Positions 24,045 to 34,316 are shown, numbered from the stretch's first letter. The stretch is DNA of 56,087 nt from Candidatus Sulfotelmatobacter sp. (GCA_030039165.1 JASHQM010000011.1:1-56087); one strand, 5' to 3'. Program-made: numbers and translations. The notes: generated by a model not told the origin, from the letters alone.

Positions 24045-26063
24045 CTAGTTCACCGTCAATTGCACGGACACAGTTCTGGTGATGCTGCCGCTGTTGGCGA
24101 TCACGGTGATGGTGTAGGTTCCCGGTGCGGTTTTCGCACCCGCCGTTACGGTCAGCGTTGAGGTGCCGGAGGTTACAATCGAACTCGGGCTCAGCGTCGC
24201 CGAGAGGCCTTTCACTTCGGAAATTCCATCCAGCGTCAGATTGACCGTGCCGGTGAAATTCAGCGGAGTGATCGCGAGGGTATAAGTGACGGAGCTGCCT
24301 CCGGCACTTGCCGTCAGCAGAGCATTGTTGACAGTGATCCAGTAATCGGCGCCGACGGGAATCAGGCTACAGGTTGTTCCGGGGCTGCCAGACGGCTGCT
24401 TGAAGCTGGAGTTGGAATCCTGCCCGGTCGCGCCCTGCCAACTGGAGAAATCATCTTGCGTGCCTTTTTTTGGCGTGGGCACAACGAATGGACTGGTCGA
24501 GTTCTGCGAGTTCCACCAGGTATTCTTCGAGGAGTTTAGAGTAGTTTGGAAATCGGTCCAATCGGAGCCGTTAAGGTAGCTGTCTTTGAAAAGTCCCTGG
24601 CTGCTGTTGTTGCCCTGGATGATGTTCGAAGTGTTGGTGAAGTCTTTGGTGATCAGATTGGTGGTGGCGCCGGTGACCCAGTCGGTGACCTCGATACCGC
24701 CGAGAATGCCAATGACGGTGATCTGGTTGGGAAGGTTATTCATCAGCACGCCGTTGGCAAGCGAGACACCAGGTGAGTTGCGCAGCACCAGGCCGCCGAC
24801 TGCGAGATTCGAGGTGTGATTGCAGATATACGTGTCTGAAAGCGAGATCGGCCCAGGATCTTTCTCCACAAACAGGCCGCTCATCAGATTGCTGGTGGAG
24901 TTAATTCCACTGGTTGTGATGTTTACGTTATCGGTATCCCAATGGATGCCATAAGCTTCATTGAAGCTCACAGTCATGTTGTTGATGGTATCGTCGTGCG
25001 CTTCCCAGCCGTGCAGTCCAGCGACATTGCAGGCGTAGTAGGCGCCCTGCGCCCCGCGCCAATTGTTATAGGAAGTTGTGTCAGTTTGCCAGAGCCCGTA
25101 CTTGGTCTGGCACTCCTGGAATCCACTATCCCCATTGTGCTCGGCGGTGCTGTTTTCGACGGTGAAATACGTTGTAGGATCGCTGATGGCCAATCCCTGG
25201 GCGTTGTTCCACTGAAAAGTGTCGGTATCGAAGAGAATGTTGCTTGAGCTGCCCTGAACCGAGACTGCGGCTGAGCCGCGGCAACTGTTGGCGTATTGAA
25301 AGACAAGTCCGCGCACCACAATGTTGTTTTTCTGGCTGATGGAAAACACACTAGGCAGGGATGCTGCTTCGACGGTGGCCGTGCTCATGTTGGTGCCGTT
25401 GGGCGGCCACACGTAGATGAGATCGGTGGATTCATCCACGTAGAAAGTGCCTTCGACCATCTGCACCAGAGACATCACTTCTGTCAACGTCGTGCCGTTC
25501 ACGGCGATCATTTCCTGGCGCATCATGATGTCCTGCTGATAAGGACAGGATGTTAATTGCGCGCACTCGCCCCAGTTGTTATTCCAGCTTGTCGTGTAGA
25601 TGCTGTTATTGCCGGAATATTTCGACCAGCCGGTGTAGACTACGCCGCCGCTTACGATAACTGTGCCGTTGGTTGCGGCTTCGAAGGTGATTGGCAGACT
25701 GGTGTCTTTACTGCTGTGAGTGAGGGAGACGCTCTCGCGATAAGTGCCGGGATTGATGGTAACGCGACTGCCGATGCCATTGTGATTGTTGGTTTCGGCC
25801 ATGGAGGCCGCGGCGCCGATGGTCTTGAGCGGCTCCGATTCGGTTCCAGGATTGGAATCGTTTCCCGTGTCGGTATTCACATAGATGTATGCCGTCTCCA
25901 GGCTCTCGTTCACATTTGCCTGCGCAAAAGCTTGAATACCAACAAGGCCAAAAAACAGAAGCGGCAGCAGCCAAGCAAGAATCCTACGCTGGACGAAACA
26001 ATGGATTTGCGGACAGCTTAGAAAAGACAGACTACGGACGCAGATGCCGATGGGGGAGGGCAC
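24045..26063 (-). CDS. Exported right-handed beta-helix protein with C-terminal Ig-like domain
   Basis: A 672-residue exported protein. After a long-n-region signal peptide (cleavage near AFAQAN) comes AYIYVNTDTGNDSNPGTESE. This is the typical opening of secreted pectate-lyase-like beta-helix proteins, and IGAAASMAE and TINPGTYRES follow. The helix coils extend to about residue 520 with repeated NNIVVRGLVF and NSTAEHNGDSGF-type turns. A final Ig-like domain (about 580-672) reads YTLAITPLNFTGTVNLTL and ends in VSVQLTVN. The start is GTG 26063 with AAAGGTGG upstream. Polysaccharide lyase or epimerase activity is possible, but no catalytic set is confirmed. Adjacent exported genes suggest a surface or carbohydrate role. 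Confidence 0.78.
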   Translation of the reverse strand: MPSPIGICVRSLSFLSCPQIHCFVQRRILAWLLPLLFFGLVGIQAFAQANVNESLETAYIYVNTDTGNDSNPGTESEPLKTIGAAASMAETNNHNGIGSRVTINPGTYRESVSLTHSSKDTSLPITFEAATNGTVIVSGGVVYTGWSKYSGNNSIYTTSWNNNWGECAQLTSCPYQQDIMMRQEMIAVNGTTLTEVMSLVQMVEGTFYVDESTDLIYVWPPNGTNMSTATVEAASLPSVFSISQKNNIVVRGLVFQYANSCRGSAAVSVQGSSSNILFDTDTFQWNNAQGLAISDPTTYFTVENSTAEHNGDSGFQECQTKYGLWQTDTTSYNNWRGAQGAYYACNVAGLHGWEAHDDTINNMTVSFNEAYGIHWDTDNVNITTSGINSTSNLMSGLFVEKDPGPISLSDTYICNHTSNLAVGGLVLRNSPGVSLANGVLMNNLPNQITVIGILGGIEVTDWVTGATTNLITKDFTNTSNIIQGNNSSQGLFKDSYLNGSDWTDFQTTLNSSKNTWWNSQNSTSPFVVPTPKKGTQDDFSSWQGATGQDSNSSFKQPSGSPGTTCSLIPVGADYWITVNNALLTASAGGSSVTYTLAITPLNFTGTVNLTLDGISEVKGLSATLSPSSIVTSGTSTLTVTAGAKTAPGTYTITVIANSGSITRTVSVQLTVN

Positions 26064-26520
26064 TGGTTACCACCTTTCTTTCAAAGAACGCGTCGAAGGG
26101 CTGAGTACTTCAGTTTTGCCCTCGATGACTCTAGATAGGCAGTGCCCAAGAGGATAGGTGTCGAAGGGACATGCGAAGTGAATGCCCGATGGTACAGATG
26201 TGCGGAAGCCGATTGTCGGCCGGCGAAAACCCGTGCTGAGCGTTGGTTTTCAGCGGGTTAGGGGAAAACGGTAGTCCTGCCCAAAAGAGGAAAATCGAGA
26301 GGGCGAGTGACTCGCGCTTTCATATTAATTTTTCGTGAATGCTACGTAGATTGTGCACGTGCGCAGCCTGGGTTCGACGACTGTGCGCGTGAGCGAACCT
26401 GGGCCCGCCGAAATTTTGTCGTGAGCTAAAGGCAGTATCATTCCCCGGCAGACTGAGTTATGGCGCGGCTGAGAGCCGCGCCGCTGCAAAACGCATTTAT
26501 GAAACGGTTCTAATCTGATT
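26064..26520. other. Intergenic region, 457 bases
   Basis: Upstream of the beta-helix gene and downstream of the PQQ-like gene, both on the minus strand. Apart from the hairpin at 26462-26482 and a weak GGTTCG...CGAACC inverted repeat near 26370-26398, no gene, RNA or known riboswitch motif is seen. Confidence 0.4.
26462..26482. repeat. GGCGCGGCT/AGCCGCGCC hairpin
   Basis: Perfect nine-base stem with a three-base loop, located just after the stop of the PQQ-like gene. No T-run follows in either direction. It fits the hairpin repeat family, although it could also act as an RNA 3'-end stabiliser. Confidence 0.6.
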
Positions 26521-28980
26521 TCAGTTAAGCACCGTCTCGCTGAACGTTGCCGGCTGTAGCGTCGAGTAACTCGCATTAATGGTAACCGTTCCCGGCGTCG
26601 TAGGAGTGATGTAGCTGACGCTCACCTGCCCAGTGCCACTGGTCACGGGATTGGGATTGGAGAACGTTCCCCCCGCGCCATTGTCGGTGAAGTTGACGGT
26701 GAGGCCCGATATTCCGTTTCCATATTGATCGGTGACAGAGACGATCAGGGCCTTGGGCAAGTGGTTGTGTTCGTGGGCCGATTGGTTGTTGCCCTGAATA
26801 ATGTTAATCAAAGCGGCAGGACCCGGAACAGCGCTTTCGGTGATTCTTGTGCTCACACTGCCATTCGACGCCGTAATGGCGATGGACTTCGCGGTCAGCG
26901 GGAGCGTGTAGGAAATACTAGCCTGTCCCTTGGAGTTCGTGGTCGCCGGATTCGGCGAAGAGAATGCGCCCCCTACGCCGCCATCAGAAAACAGAATGAG
27001 AGCACTGGGAACGAGGTTTCCGCTGGCATCTTTGGCGGTGACTACGATCGGTTCGGGCAAAGTAGTTCCGACCATTGCGCTTTGTTTGCCGCCCGAGGTC
27101 AGCGAGATGGAAGCGACGCTGCCAACCGAATCAATTTCGGTGAACGTGGCCGGGGCATAGCTGGAACTCGAAACAGTGATTGTGATGGTCTGGGGAATCT
27201 TGGGGAGGGTATAGGTGGTGGACGCCTGGCCGCTGGCATTGGTGGTTCCCGTGGGATTGCTGAAAGTTCCGCCCTTGCCTCCGTCGCTGAATGTGACGTT
27301 CACTCCAGCAATAGGAGCGCCAGTATAGGGATTGGTTGCGGTAACGGTAAGCGGTGTGGACAAGGTGGTTCCAGCCGCGCCGGTTTGGCCGTTGCCCGAA
27401 GTTGGCGCGATCTGGTTGAACAAACCGTAGACCACGAGTTGCGTCTGGGTTGCGGCGTAAACCTTGCCGTTGGCGACGGTTGGAGTGGCGAAGTGGGTGA
27501 CAGTGCCGAGCGTATCGCGTCCGCCCGAGGCCTGGCCCGAGTTGTAGAGCTGGAACAAAGCGGTTGCGTCATAGGCCGTGAGCAGAGGAACTCCACCTGA
27601 GTTCTGCACCTGCCACAGGATTCCGTTTGTAGTTCCATTGGAGGAGATGGTAGGCAGGCCGTACGTCGTCAACTTGCTCGTTGTCTGCGCGAAAGGCGTA
27701 AGCTGGCCATTCGATAGCGAGAAGGAGCGAAGGTAATCCTGGTGCGAAAGGAAATAAAGCAGCTGGTCCGTGCCATTGTTCCAGTAGACAGGGCTGCCGT
27801 GGTAATAAGTCCCTAGCGCGGAGGGAAGATACTGCGGAATCTGGCTATTCGACGTGGTGTTGTACCCTCCCAGATCGTCCATGTTGAGCAGGTAGATATC
27901 GCCACGCTTACCGGCTGTTGCCATCAGGTTGGCATACGGTCCCGAAGTCTGCGGGGGAAGTAGTGTCAGCCCGCCGGAGCCGAGGTCCATGTCGTCATCA
28001 GCAAGATCCGCTTGATCGAAAGGCGTGAAGTAATCGTTGACTACAAATCCGTTTGCGCCCAGTTGCAACTGCAATACGCTGTCGCCCAGGTCGGGAAATT
28101 CGGGATAATCGAAGTCGCCATTAGCTGTTGAAAGGTAAACATTCCCGTTGTTGTCGGCTGCCGGTCCCACACCGCTCTGCCATATCGAGCTGCCATAGCT
28201 CTCGTCGGGCTGAGTAACCATCACCGCCAGCTGCTGCAGCGTCGACGCGCTGTAGGCGAACAGCCACCCACGTCCCGTGGTGTCGCAACCATTCGACCCA
28301 AATCCGATATAGATGGTGCCATTCGACTCCAGCAGGCCCGGCCGTTGCAGCAGATTCTTAGCCGGAAAGGTCAGGTTTCCGACGGTGGCCGTGATCTCGA
28401 CCGGCCCGCCGAATTTCTCTGAGCCGGTGGTGACATCGAGAGCATGCAGATAGTGGTAGTAAGTTCCCGAGTTCGCTACCTTGGCATCCACGTAAAGGGT
28501 GTTGGTGGTGGGGTCGATGACCGGAGTTCCCAGAATTCCGACCTGGTTCAGTCCGGTGACGCCGCCGCATCCTTGCACAGCCATGGTGACTGGGGCCGAT
28601 CCAGAGGGATAAAGCAGGCTGATCTGCCAGAGCAAAGCGCCGCTGTCAGCGTCGAATGCAAATACGCTGTCATTCTCGGTGGCGACAAATGCTACATTGT
28701 GCGTCGCGCCGTTCAGCGTGAGGCCGTACATGTAAAGGGGCTGCGCGGAAACATAGCCATCCACATTGGCAGCGAAAAGTTTCCCGAAGGTGGTGGAGTT
28801 AACGTTGGCGGAAGTGAGCAGCGTCTCGCTGGAATTCAAACCATCGCGGTTATTGTCGTACTTGTTGGTGAGCACGCTGACCTGCGCGCACAATCCGGTC
28901 GACAATATGAGAAACGAAAATGCAGCCACAACAGTCAGAATGGCCCCATCGAAAGTTGTCGCGAAACGTCGAAAATTCAT
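26521..28980 (-). CDS. Exported PQQ-like beta-propeller protein with three Big-1-like modules
   Basis: An 819-residue exported protein. A signal peptide is followed by a propeller (about 35-525) with PQQ/quinoprotein-type blades: VAFVATENDSVFAFDADSG, LYVDAKVANSGTYYHYLHA and TPTVANGKVYAATQTQLVVY. Three Big-1-like Ig modules follow at about 528-620, 621-715 and 727-819. Each has an L-P-x-P-(L/I)-x-V-x-A start and a TFSDGG or FTDNGAGG turn. All three are collinear with the last three modules of the next gene upstream. The start ATG (28980) leads directly into a hydrophobic leader. Acidobacterial genomes carry many such propellers; a quinone enzyme activity is not shown. Probably surface-exposed. 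Confidence 0.8.
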   Translation of the reverse strand: MNFRRFATTFDGAILTVVAAFSFLILSTGLCAQVSVLTNKYDNNRDGLNSSETLLTSANVNSTTFGKLFAANVDGYVSAQPLYMYGLTLNGATHNVAFVATENDSVFAFDADSGALLWQISLLYPSGSAPVTMAVQGCGGVTGLNQVGILGTPVIDPTTNTLYVDAKVANSGTYYHYLHALDVTTGSEKFGGPVEITATVGNLTFPAKNLLQRPGLLESNGTIYIGFGSNGCDTTGRGWLFAYSASTLQQLAVMVTQPDESYGSSIWQSGVGPAADNNGNVYLSTANGDFDYPEFPDLGDSVLQLQLGANGFVVNDYFTPFDQADLADDDMDLGSGGLTLLPPQTSGPYANLMATAGKRGDIYLLNMDDLGGYNTTSNSQIPQYLPSALGTYYHGSPVYWNNGTDQLLYFLSHQDYLRSFSLSNGQLTPFAQTTSKLTTYGLPTISSNGTTNGILWQVQNSGGVPLLTAYDATALFQLYNSGQASGGRDTLGTVTHFATPTVANGKVYAATQTQLVVYGLFNQIAPTSGNGQTGAAGTTLSTPLTVTATNPYTGAPIAGVNVTFSDGGKGGTFSNPTGTTNASGQASTTYTLPKIPQTITITVSSSSYAPATFTEIDSVGSVASISLTSGGKQSAMVGTTLPEPIVVTAKDASGNLVPSALILFSDGGVGGAFSSPNPATTNSKGQASISYTLPLTAKSIAITASNGSVSTRITESAVPGPAALINIIQGNNQSAHEHNHLPKALIVSVTDQYGNGISGLTVNFTDNGAGGTFSNPNPVTSGTGQVSVSYITPTTPGTVTINASYSTLQPATFSETVLN

Positions 28981-29057
28981 AGTTTCCTTTTCTCAAACCA
29001 AACGCCGAATCCGTTACTCGTCCTGTTGCCGGGGGAAACAAAAATCAAGCACCATAA

Positions 29058-32000
29058 TTACTTGACGGTCTCGGTAAAATTCACCGGCCCGAGCGTCGAT
29101 GTGGAAGCAGAAATCGTTATAGTTCCCGCGTTGGAGCCGGTAGTGTAAACGGTCGAAGCCTCGCCGTTCGCAGCCGTGGTCGGCGACGTAGCGGAGAATG
29201 AACCTCCCGCGCCGTTGTCGGTAAAGTGGACGGTTATTCCCGACAGGGGATTCTGGTATTCATCGGTAACTGAGACGATCAACTTCTTCGGCAACTGCGT
29301 CTTGGGATCCGCCGACTGATTGCTGCCCTGGATGATTGTGAGATCGGCCGGCGGTCCCGGAGTCGCTTGTTCGCTGATGTTGACGCTAGCCGTTCCGGCA
29401 GAAGCAGTCGATGTAAAAGTCTTGGCTACTGTAGGAAGTGTGAAAGTTGTGCTGGCCTCGCCATTCGAGCCGGTGATTGCGGGATTGGGCGAGAAGGTTC
29501 CACCCAGGCCGCCATCGGCGAAGGTGATAGAAGCGCCGACTACGATGGCTCCGGAAGAATTCTTGGCTTTCACCACGATGGGCTTCGGCAGCGTAGTGCC
29601 AACCACTCCGGATTGCTTCCCCCCCGACACAACCGCAATCGAGGCCACGCTGGAGGTAGAGGTCTCGGTGAAAGTAGCCGACGTATAGCCGGTAGCGCTC
29701 GCGGTGATGCTGATGGTTTTCGCCGTTGAGGGCAGAGTGTAGGTGGAAGATGCTGTACCGTTGCTGCCGGTGACGGCGGTAGGAGTGCCAAAGGTGCCGC
29801 CAGCCCCATTATCGTTGAAGGTCACGGTGACGCCCTGCACTGGATTCCCGCCCTGCGTTGCGGTGACCGTTAATGCGACCGGCAGAGTAGTGCCGGCGGA
29901 GCCGGTCTGGTTGTTGCCGGCGGTTGCGGTCAGAGTCGGATTGCTGGCGGTAATGGTTTCGGTGAAAATGCCCGAGGTATAACCGGGGCTCGAGGCGGTA
30001 ATCGTGAGGGTTCCGCTGGTTGTGGGAGTGTACGTGGACGATGCCTGACCGTTGCTGCCAGTCACCGTGGTGGGCGAACCAAACGTTCCACCCGAACCGC
30101 CGTCGCTGAAGGTGACAGTTACACCGGAGATTGGAAGTCCTGAGCCTGTGTTGGAGGCGAGAACGGTGAGCGCCGTGGGCAGTTGAACACCGACAGTTCC
30201 GCTTTGGTTGTTGCCTGCTGTCGGTGTGAGAACCAAAGTGGGGGCAAGATACCAGGGTATGGTCGTATCGTCGGTTTTCAGCCAGGTCAGCAGTTGCTGT
30301 GAGACTTTTAGCTGGCCGAGGCGTCCGTTGTCGGAGGTTGGGTGCGTACCGTCGGCGGCGAAGTCAGCACACTCCCAGGTGAGGCCGTCCTGCCGGCCAA
30401 GCATTCCATTTGACCAGTAATAAGTCCCCCATGACATCCATGGGGCAACCACCGGCCCGAGGGTCGGGTTGTAATTCAAATTGGAATTGCCGTTAAGCTG
30501 ATCCTGAATCGCCCACTTGACTGCATAGCCAACTTCATAGGCATACGGCTCGGGATTATCCGGACTGCCCACGCCGTTGGAGTACCCCCCGTAAACACGG
30601 GACGAGAAATAGACCATCTTGATGTTAGGAAACAACTGATAAATGTTGTTCATCATGCTCTCGTACTCGGACTGGAGCGTGGTGACGTCGCTGGGGAAGG
30701 TTCCGGTAGCAATGCCGTCGGTATCTTCGATCCAGATGGCAACAACCTGCTTTGCGTTCACGCCGTTCTGCGGCAGGTAGTTGTTCAGCACCATCCCCCA
30801 GTAGTTCGACTTGATGTTGGCGAAGTCGTTGGGCGTGGCGCCCCCTTGCGCACCGTTCACGATGACCAGGCTCTTGTTCTTGGCTGGGTCGGAGTTGGCA
30901 ATCGGCAGGAAGCGGTTGAACTCGTTCTGGGCGGTCGACTCGCCCAGCGCCATCAGAACGTAGACGCCATTCGAGTCGGGATTGCCGTTGGAGTCGAGGG
31001 GCACGATGCCTTGCGCCAGGCCAACCCCGTATGAATCCTGGCTGGAGGGCCGCACATTGCCGCCGCCAGGATAAAGTCCGCCTTCGTAGCCTTCAAACAT
31101 TCCCGTTCCAAGATCGGTGATGGCGACGAGAGGCGTACCGGTGTCGGGATCGTCGTAGGAAACATCGTTGCAATTGTCGCCAAGGTCGGCAAAGACGCCA
31201 AGCGTGAATGACGTGGTTGCACTGGTTGTAGTGGATTGATCGGTGACGGTAATCGAGAACGGATACGTCCCTGCGGCGACCGAGGATGAGAGGGTGCCGC
31301 TGAGGAGCCCTGTGCTGGAAAGCGATAACCCGGACGGCAGGGTGGATCCGCTGGCTACACTCCACGAGAATGGCCCAGGCGAGCCAGTGGCGCTTAATTG
31401 ATATTGGTATTCGGCGGTTCTAGTGCCCGAGGGCAACGCCGCCGGCGTGGAGATTTCGGTTGTAGTGGCGGCGATTCCATTGCCACTCAGGCTGGCGCCT
31501 TGATCGGGGACGGAATTGTAAGTGATGTCGATGGCGCCGATTTCTGCAATGGCATGGCTGGGCGTGTAATACACCGGAATCTGTAACGTCCCGCCATTGG
31601 GCAGGATCTTATAAGGCAGCGTGATATTACCGATGGTGAAATCGGCCGGAGAAGTTGTGACCGCGGTGACGCTGACTGACGATGGGCCTGAGTTAGTTAC
31701 CGTAACTGTCTGGGCCGCGCTGATCACACCGACTTTCTGATTGGGAAAGCTCAAGGAAGTGGGACTCACGCTAGGACTGGCGGTAGTGGTCACACCTGTC
31801 CCGCTGACCGGCACCTTGACCACGGTGTTGTCCCACATATTGATCAGGAAATTGCAGTTGTAAGTGCCTGCTGCGCTGGGCTGAAAGAACACGGAATAAT
31901 GCGTGATGGGGTCGGGGGGGCCGTCCGTTAGGGTGAAAGGCGCGACGCCAGAGGAAATGCCGTATTGCGGGCAATCGAAGCCAACGTTCTGGATGATGGC

Positions 32001-32183
32001 ATCCCCGCTCAAGAGATTCGAAATCGTCAGTGTCTTCGATCCGCTCTGCAAGCCGACATATTCGTTGCCAAAAGATAAAGAACTCGGGCTCGATGAAACG
32101 TCCTGGGCAAAAGCAGATGAGAGGGTGGCGAGCAGAAGGAAGCAGAGCGTGAGCCGCAGAGTCTTAGATGTGCTCGATTGCAT
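29058..32183 (-). CDS. Exported SGNH-hydrolase-like protein with ASH, Ig-like and four Big-1-like modules
   Basis: A 1041-residue exported protein. After the signal peptide are two ASH/choice-of-anchor-D modules (about 26-235, with LSFGNEYVGLQSGSKTLTIS and LSFPNQKVGVISAAQTV) and a putative Ig domain (about 248-329). An SGNH-like domain (about 335-640) follows. Its likely nucleophile is S416 in ALGESTAQN, where GES replaces GDS. An NGAQGG block follows, and the acid-base pair is D611/H614 in DGTHP. Four Big-1-like modules end the protein (about 649, 748, 844 and 949 onward). The likely role is an extracellular carbohydrate esterase or binding protein. I chose ATG 32183 because GGAGG precedes it and it begins the signal peptide. 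Confidence 0.8.
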   Translation of the reverse strand: MQSSTSKTLRLTLCFLLLATLSSAFAQDVSSSPSSLSFGNEYVGLQSGSKTLTISNLLSGDAIIQNVGFDCPQYGISSGVAPFTLTDGPPDPITHYSVFFQPSAAGTYNCNFLINMWDNTVVKVPVSGTGVTTTASPSVSPTSLSFPNQKVGVISAAQTVTVTNSGPSSVSVTAVTTSPADFTIGNITLPYKILPNGGTLQIPVYYTPSHAIAEIGAIDITYNSVPDQGASLSGNGIAATTTEISTPAALPSGTRTAEYQYQLSATGSPGPFSWSVASGSTLPSGLSLSSTGLLSGTLSSSVAAGTYPFSITVTDQSTTTSATTSFTLGVFADLGDNCNDVSYDDPDTGTPLVAITDLGTGMFEGYEGGLYPGGGNVRPSSQDSYGVGLAQGIVPLDSNGNPDSNGVYVLMALGESTAQNEFNRFLPIANSDPAKNKSLVIVNGAQGGATPNDFANIKSNYWGMVLNNYLPQNGVNAKQVVAIWIEDTDGIATGTFPSDVTTLQSEYESMMNNIYQLFPNIKMVYFSSRVYGGYSNGVGSPDNPEPYAYEVGYAVKWAIQDQLNGNSNLNYNPTLGPVVAPWMSWGTYYWSNGMLGRQDGLTWECADFAADGTHPTSDNGRLGQLKVSQQLLTWLKTDDTTIPWYLAPTLVLTPTAGNNQSGTVGVQLPTALTVLASNTGSGLPISGVTVTFSDGGSGGTFGSPTTVTGSNGQASSTYTPTTSGTLTITASSPGYTSGIFTETITASNPTLTATAGNNQTGSAGTTLPVALTVTATQGGNPVQGVTVTFNDNGAGGTFGTPTAVTGSNGTASSTYTLPSTAKTISITASATGYTSATFTETSTSSVASIAVVSGGKQSGVVGTTLPKPIVVKAKNSSGAIVVGASITFADGGLGGTFSPNPAITGSNGEASTTFTLPTVAKTFTSTASAGTASVNISEQATPGPPADLTIIQGSNQSADPKTQLPKKLIVSVTDEYQNPLSGITVHFTDNGAGGSFSATSPTTAANGEASTVYTTGSNAGTITISASTSTLGPVNFTETVK

Positions 32184-32816
32184 GGTCACCAATCCTCCAA
32201 ATGAAGAGCCTGACGCATGTTGCGGGGGAACATCCGGCCTCAGTTGAAGCCTGTTCGGGTTTGCCAACGATTACAGCCGCGCGCTCAGATACGAATTGAT
32301 CTCGCAGTTCAAGCGCACTTCCTCGAAGTGTGGCGCAGTCCAAGCCATTGCAAAATCCTTCAAATGAAAACGATTGAGATTTTGTGGCGCAGGTAGGGGA
32401 GACACACCGCCGACCGACTGTCTCGCCGGAAAAGCGGTTGGAACCTGCATCATTGTTGGCTGGAGTGCAGCTTCTGTCAAGGATGAAAGATATTGCACAG
32501 TGGGGCGGGAGGCGCAACGAAAACCAGAGAAGAAAGTATGTAGGGCATTGGTTTAGGTAGGAAAGATGTCCCAGCCTGGCAAGGTGGTGCAGGTCTGTGT
32601 TGCCGCGTGGCATGTCGAAGAATAAAAACATTCCTGCATAGTGGGCTGCGCACTGGCGGTCTACGGATAACTCTGGAGGGGGTGAGTTCTTCATAGCCGC
32701 ACTTTCGTGGGCGCTTAGAGAGACTTTCTTCTTCTGGTACGAACCCTGGATCTATGCTAGCTTCACTGAGACTGCCCCTACTCCCTCCCTCGTAACAACA
32801 AGTGGGAAAAACAATT
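32184..32816. other. Divergent promoter region, 633 bases
   Basis: Lies between two exported-protein genes transcribed apart. Several open frames cross it in all phases, but none has a family, signal peptide or good start, so none is called. I see no hairpin or promoter convincing enough to list. Confidence 0.4.
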
Positions 32817-34316
32817 ATGAAAATAAGGTCGCAGATTGCAGCCGCGCTGCTGGTGTTCCTTCCCTGCCTGATGCATTCGCAGGCGGTTACTTCATTTGAG
32901 GGCATCGATGCTTCGCAGGTCGGTCAGCCGAGCTATGAAATCGATACCAACGGGGCGGTTGGAACCAAGCAGTACATGCAATGGGTCAACAGTTACTATC
33001 AGGCATTTGACAAGACTACATTTGCGCCAGTATGGAGTGCACCGCAGGACGGCGATGCCCCTTGGGAAAACGCCGGCATGTCGAACTGTTACGGTACAGG
33101 CGGGGGGGAAGGAACGATCTTGTTTGATCATCTGGCATCGCGCTGGGTGATTGCCAGGCGCGCCGGGCCGTCAACGAATGTTTATTACTATTGCATCGCG
33201 GTTTCGAACACAGATGACCTTACTTCGTCCACTCTTGCCTGGTATACGTATCAGTTCGATATCACGGGCAATTTGGGAGTCAATGCATCCGGGAATGTGT
33301 ACTACCCCGATTATCCTAAGTTCGGAACCTGGACTGACGCTTATTATGTGAGCTTCGATCTTGAAGACCCGAATAACAATTACCAGGAAATTGGAGTCGT
33401 GGCATGTGCTCTTGACCGCACTAACATCCTGATCGATGCAGTGGCACGCACGCAGCAGTGTTTCAGCAATCCCAGCCCGCTTCCAACCAGCGGTGCACTC
33501 TATCTTTCGCACAGCCTGATTCCCGCCGACATCGAAGGAACGACGGCGCCTCCTTCGGGAAGACACGAGTACTTCGTGAGCATTCAGAATCCTACCGATA
33601 ATGGCAAGGCTACGACTTCAAACAAGCTCAACCTGTGGAACTTTCACGTCAACTGGTCGACGCCCACGAAATCGACTTTCAGCAAGTCGGAGTTGACTGT
33701 GCCCACCTATGAGCCGGGTTGCTATGACCTCTCGAACCCCGCCGATACTTTTTGCGTGACCGAGCCTTCGAGCAAGAGCACGGGGAATTACGTGGACTCG
33801 ATCGGCGATCGCTTGATGGCGCGCTTCGCGTATCGTAACTTCGGAACCTATCAATCCTTCCTTGTCAGCCACACTGTGCAGGTGGGAACGGGAACCAATC
33901 AACAGACGGGAATCCGGTGGTACGAGTTACGGGGCAACGGCAATCCTGCAGTGTATCAGGATGGCACGGTCACTAACGGCAGCAGCATCTACCGTTTTGT
34001 GCCGAGCATGACACAGGACAAGACTGGCAACGCCGCGGTGGGATACAGCGTTTCGAGTTCGGCCATCCACCCCGGAATTCGGGCCGCGTATTGGAGCCTG
34101 CCCAACCAGACGGCTGCCACTGAGATCACCATTCAGAATGGCGACGGCGACAACGAAAATTCACCGCACTGGACTAATCTAACCGGCATGACCGTCGATC
34201 CGACCGACGATTGTACTTTCTGGTATGTCAATCAGTACTTCCAGGCAAACGAAATCGGCACCGACATCAACTGGAACACGCGCATTGGCAACTTTAGTTT
34301 TCCCAGTTGCCAGTAA
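32817..34316 (+). CDS. Exported protein, probable beta-propeller
   Basis: A 499-residue exported protein. The signal peptide cleaves near HSQAVTS. The mature part begins FEGIDASQ and has aromatic-rich, Asp-box-like stretches (TILFDHLASRWVIARRA, FGTWTDAYYVSFDL, RLMARFAYRNFGTYQSFLV) suggesting a large propeller. Several Cys (CYG, CIAV, CYDL, CVTE, CTFWYV) may form disulphides. I have seen similar acidobacterial exported proteins, all uncharacterised. An in-frame GTG five codons earlier (32802) is possible; ATG 32817 begins the natural signal peptide. Neighbouring genes encode exported SGNH and GH9-like enzymes. Confidence 0.75.
   Translation: MKIRSQIAAALLVFLPCLMHSQAVTSFEGIDASQVGQPSYEIDTNGAVGTKQYMQWVNSYYQAFDKTTFAPVWSAPQDGDAPWENAGMSNCYGTGGGEGTILFDHLASRWVIARRAGPSTNVYYYCIAVSNTDDLTSSTLAWYTYQFDITGNLGVNASGNVYYPDYPKFGTWTDAYYVSFDLEDPNNNYQEIGVVACALDRTNILIDAVARTQQCFSNPSPLPTSGALYLSHSLIPADIEGTTAPPSGRHEYFVSIQNPTDNGKATTSNKLNLWNFHVNWSTPTKSTFSKSELTVPTYEPGCYDLSNPADTFCVTEPSSKSTGNYVDSIGDRLMARFAYRNFGTYQSFLVSHTVQVGTGTNQQTGIRWYELRGNGNPAVYQDGTVTNGSSIYRFVPSMTQDKTGNAAVGYSVSSSAIHPGIRAAYWSLPNQTAATEITIQNGDGDNENSPHWTNLTGMTVDPTDDCTFWYVNQYFQANEIGTDINWNTRIGNFSFPSCQ

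Noticed and set aside
23864..24082. 72-residue plus-strand frame after the polypyrimidine tract
   Set aside because: No ribosome site or known family, and it runs into the convergent beta-helix gene.
32581..32610. Possible sigma54 promoter (TGGCA...TGCA) in the 633-base divergent region
   Set aside because: The GG to GC spacing is one base short of the -24/-12 consensus, so it was not listed.
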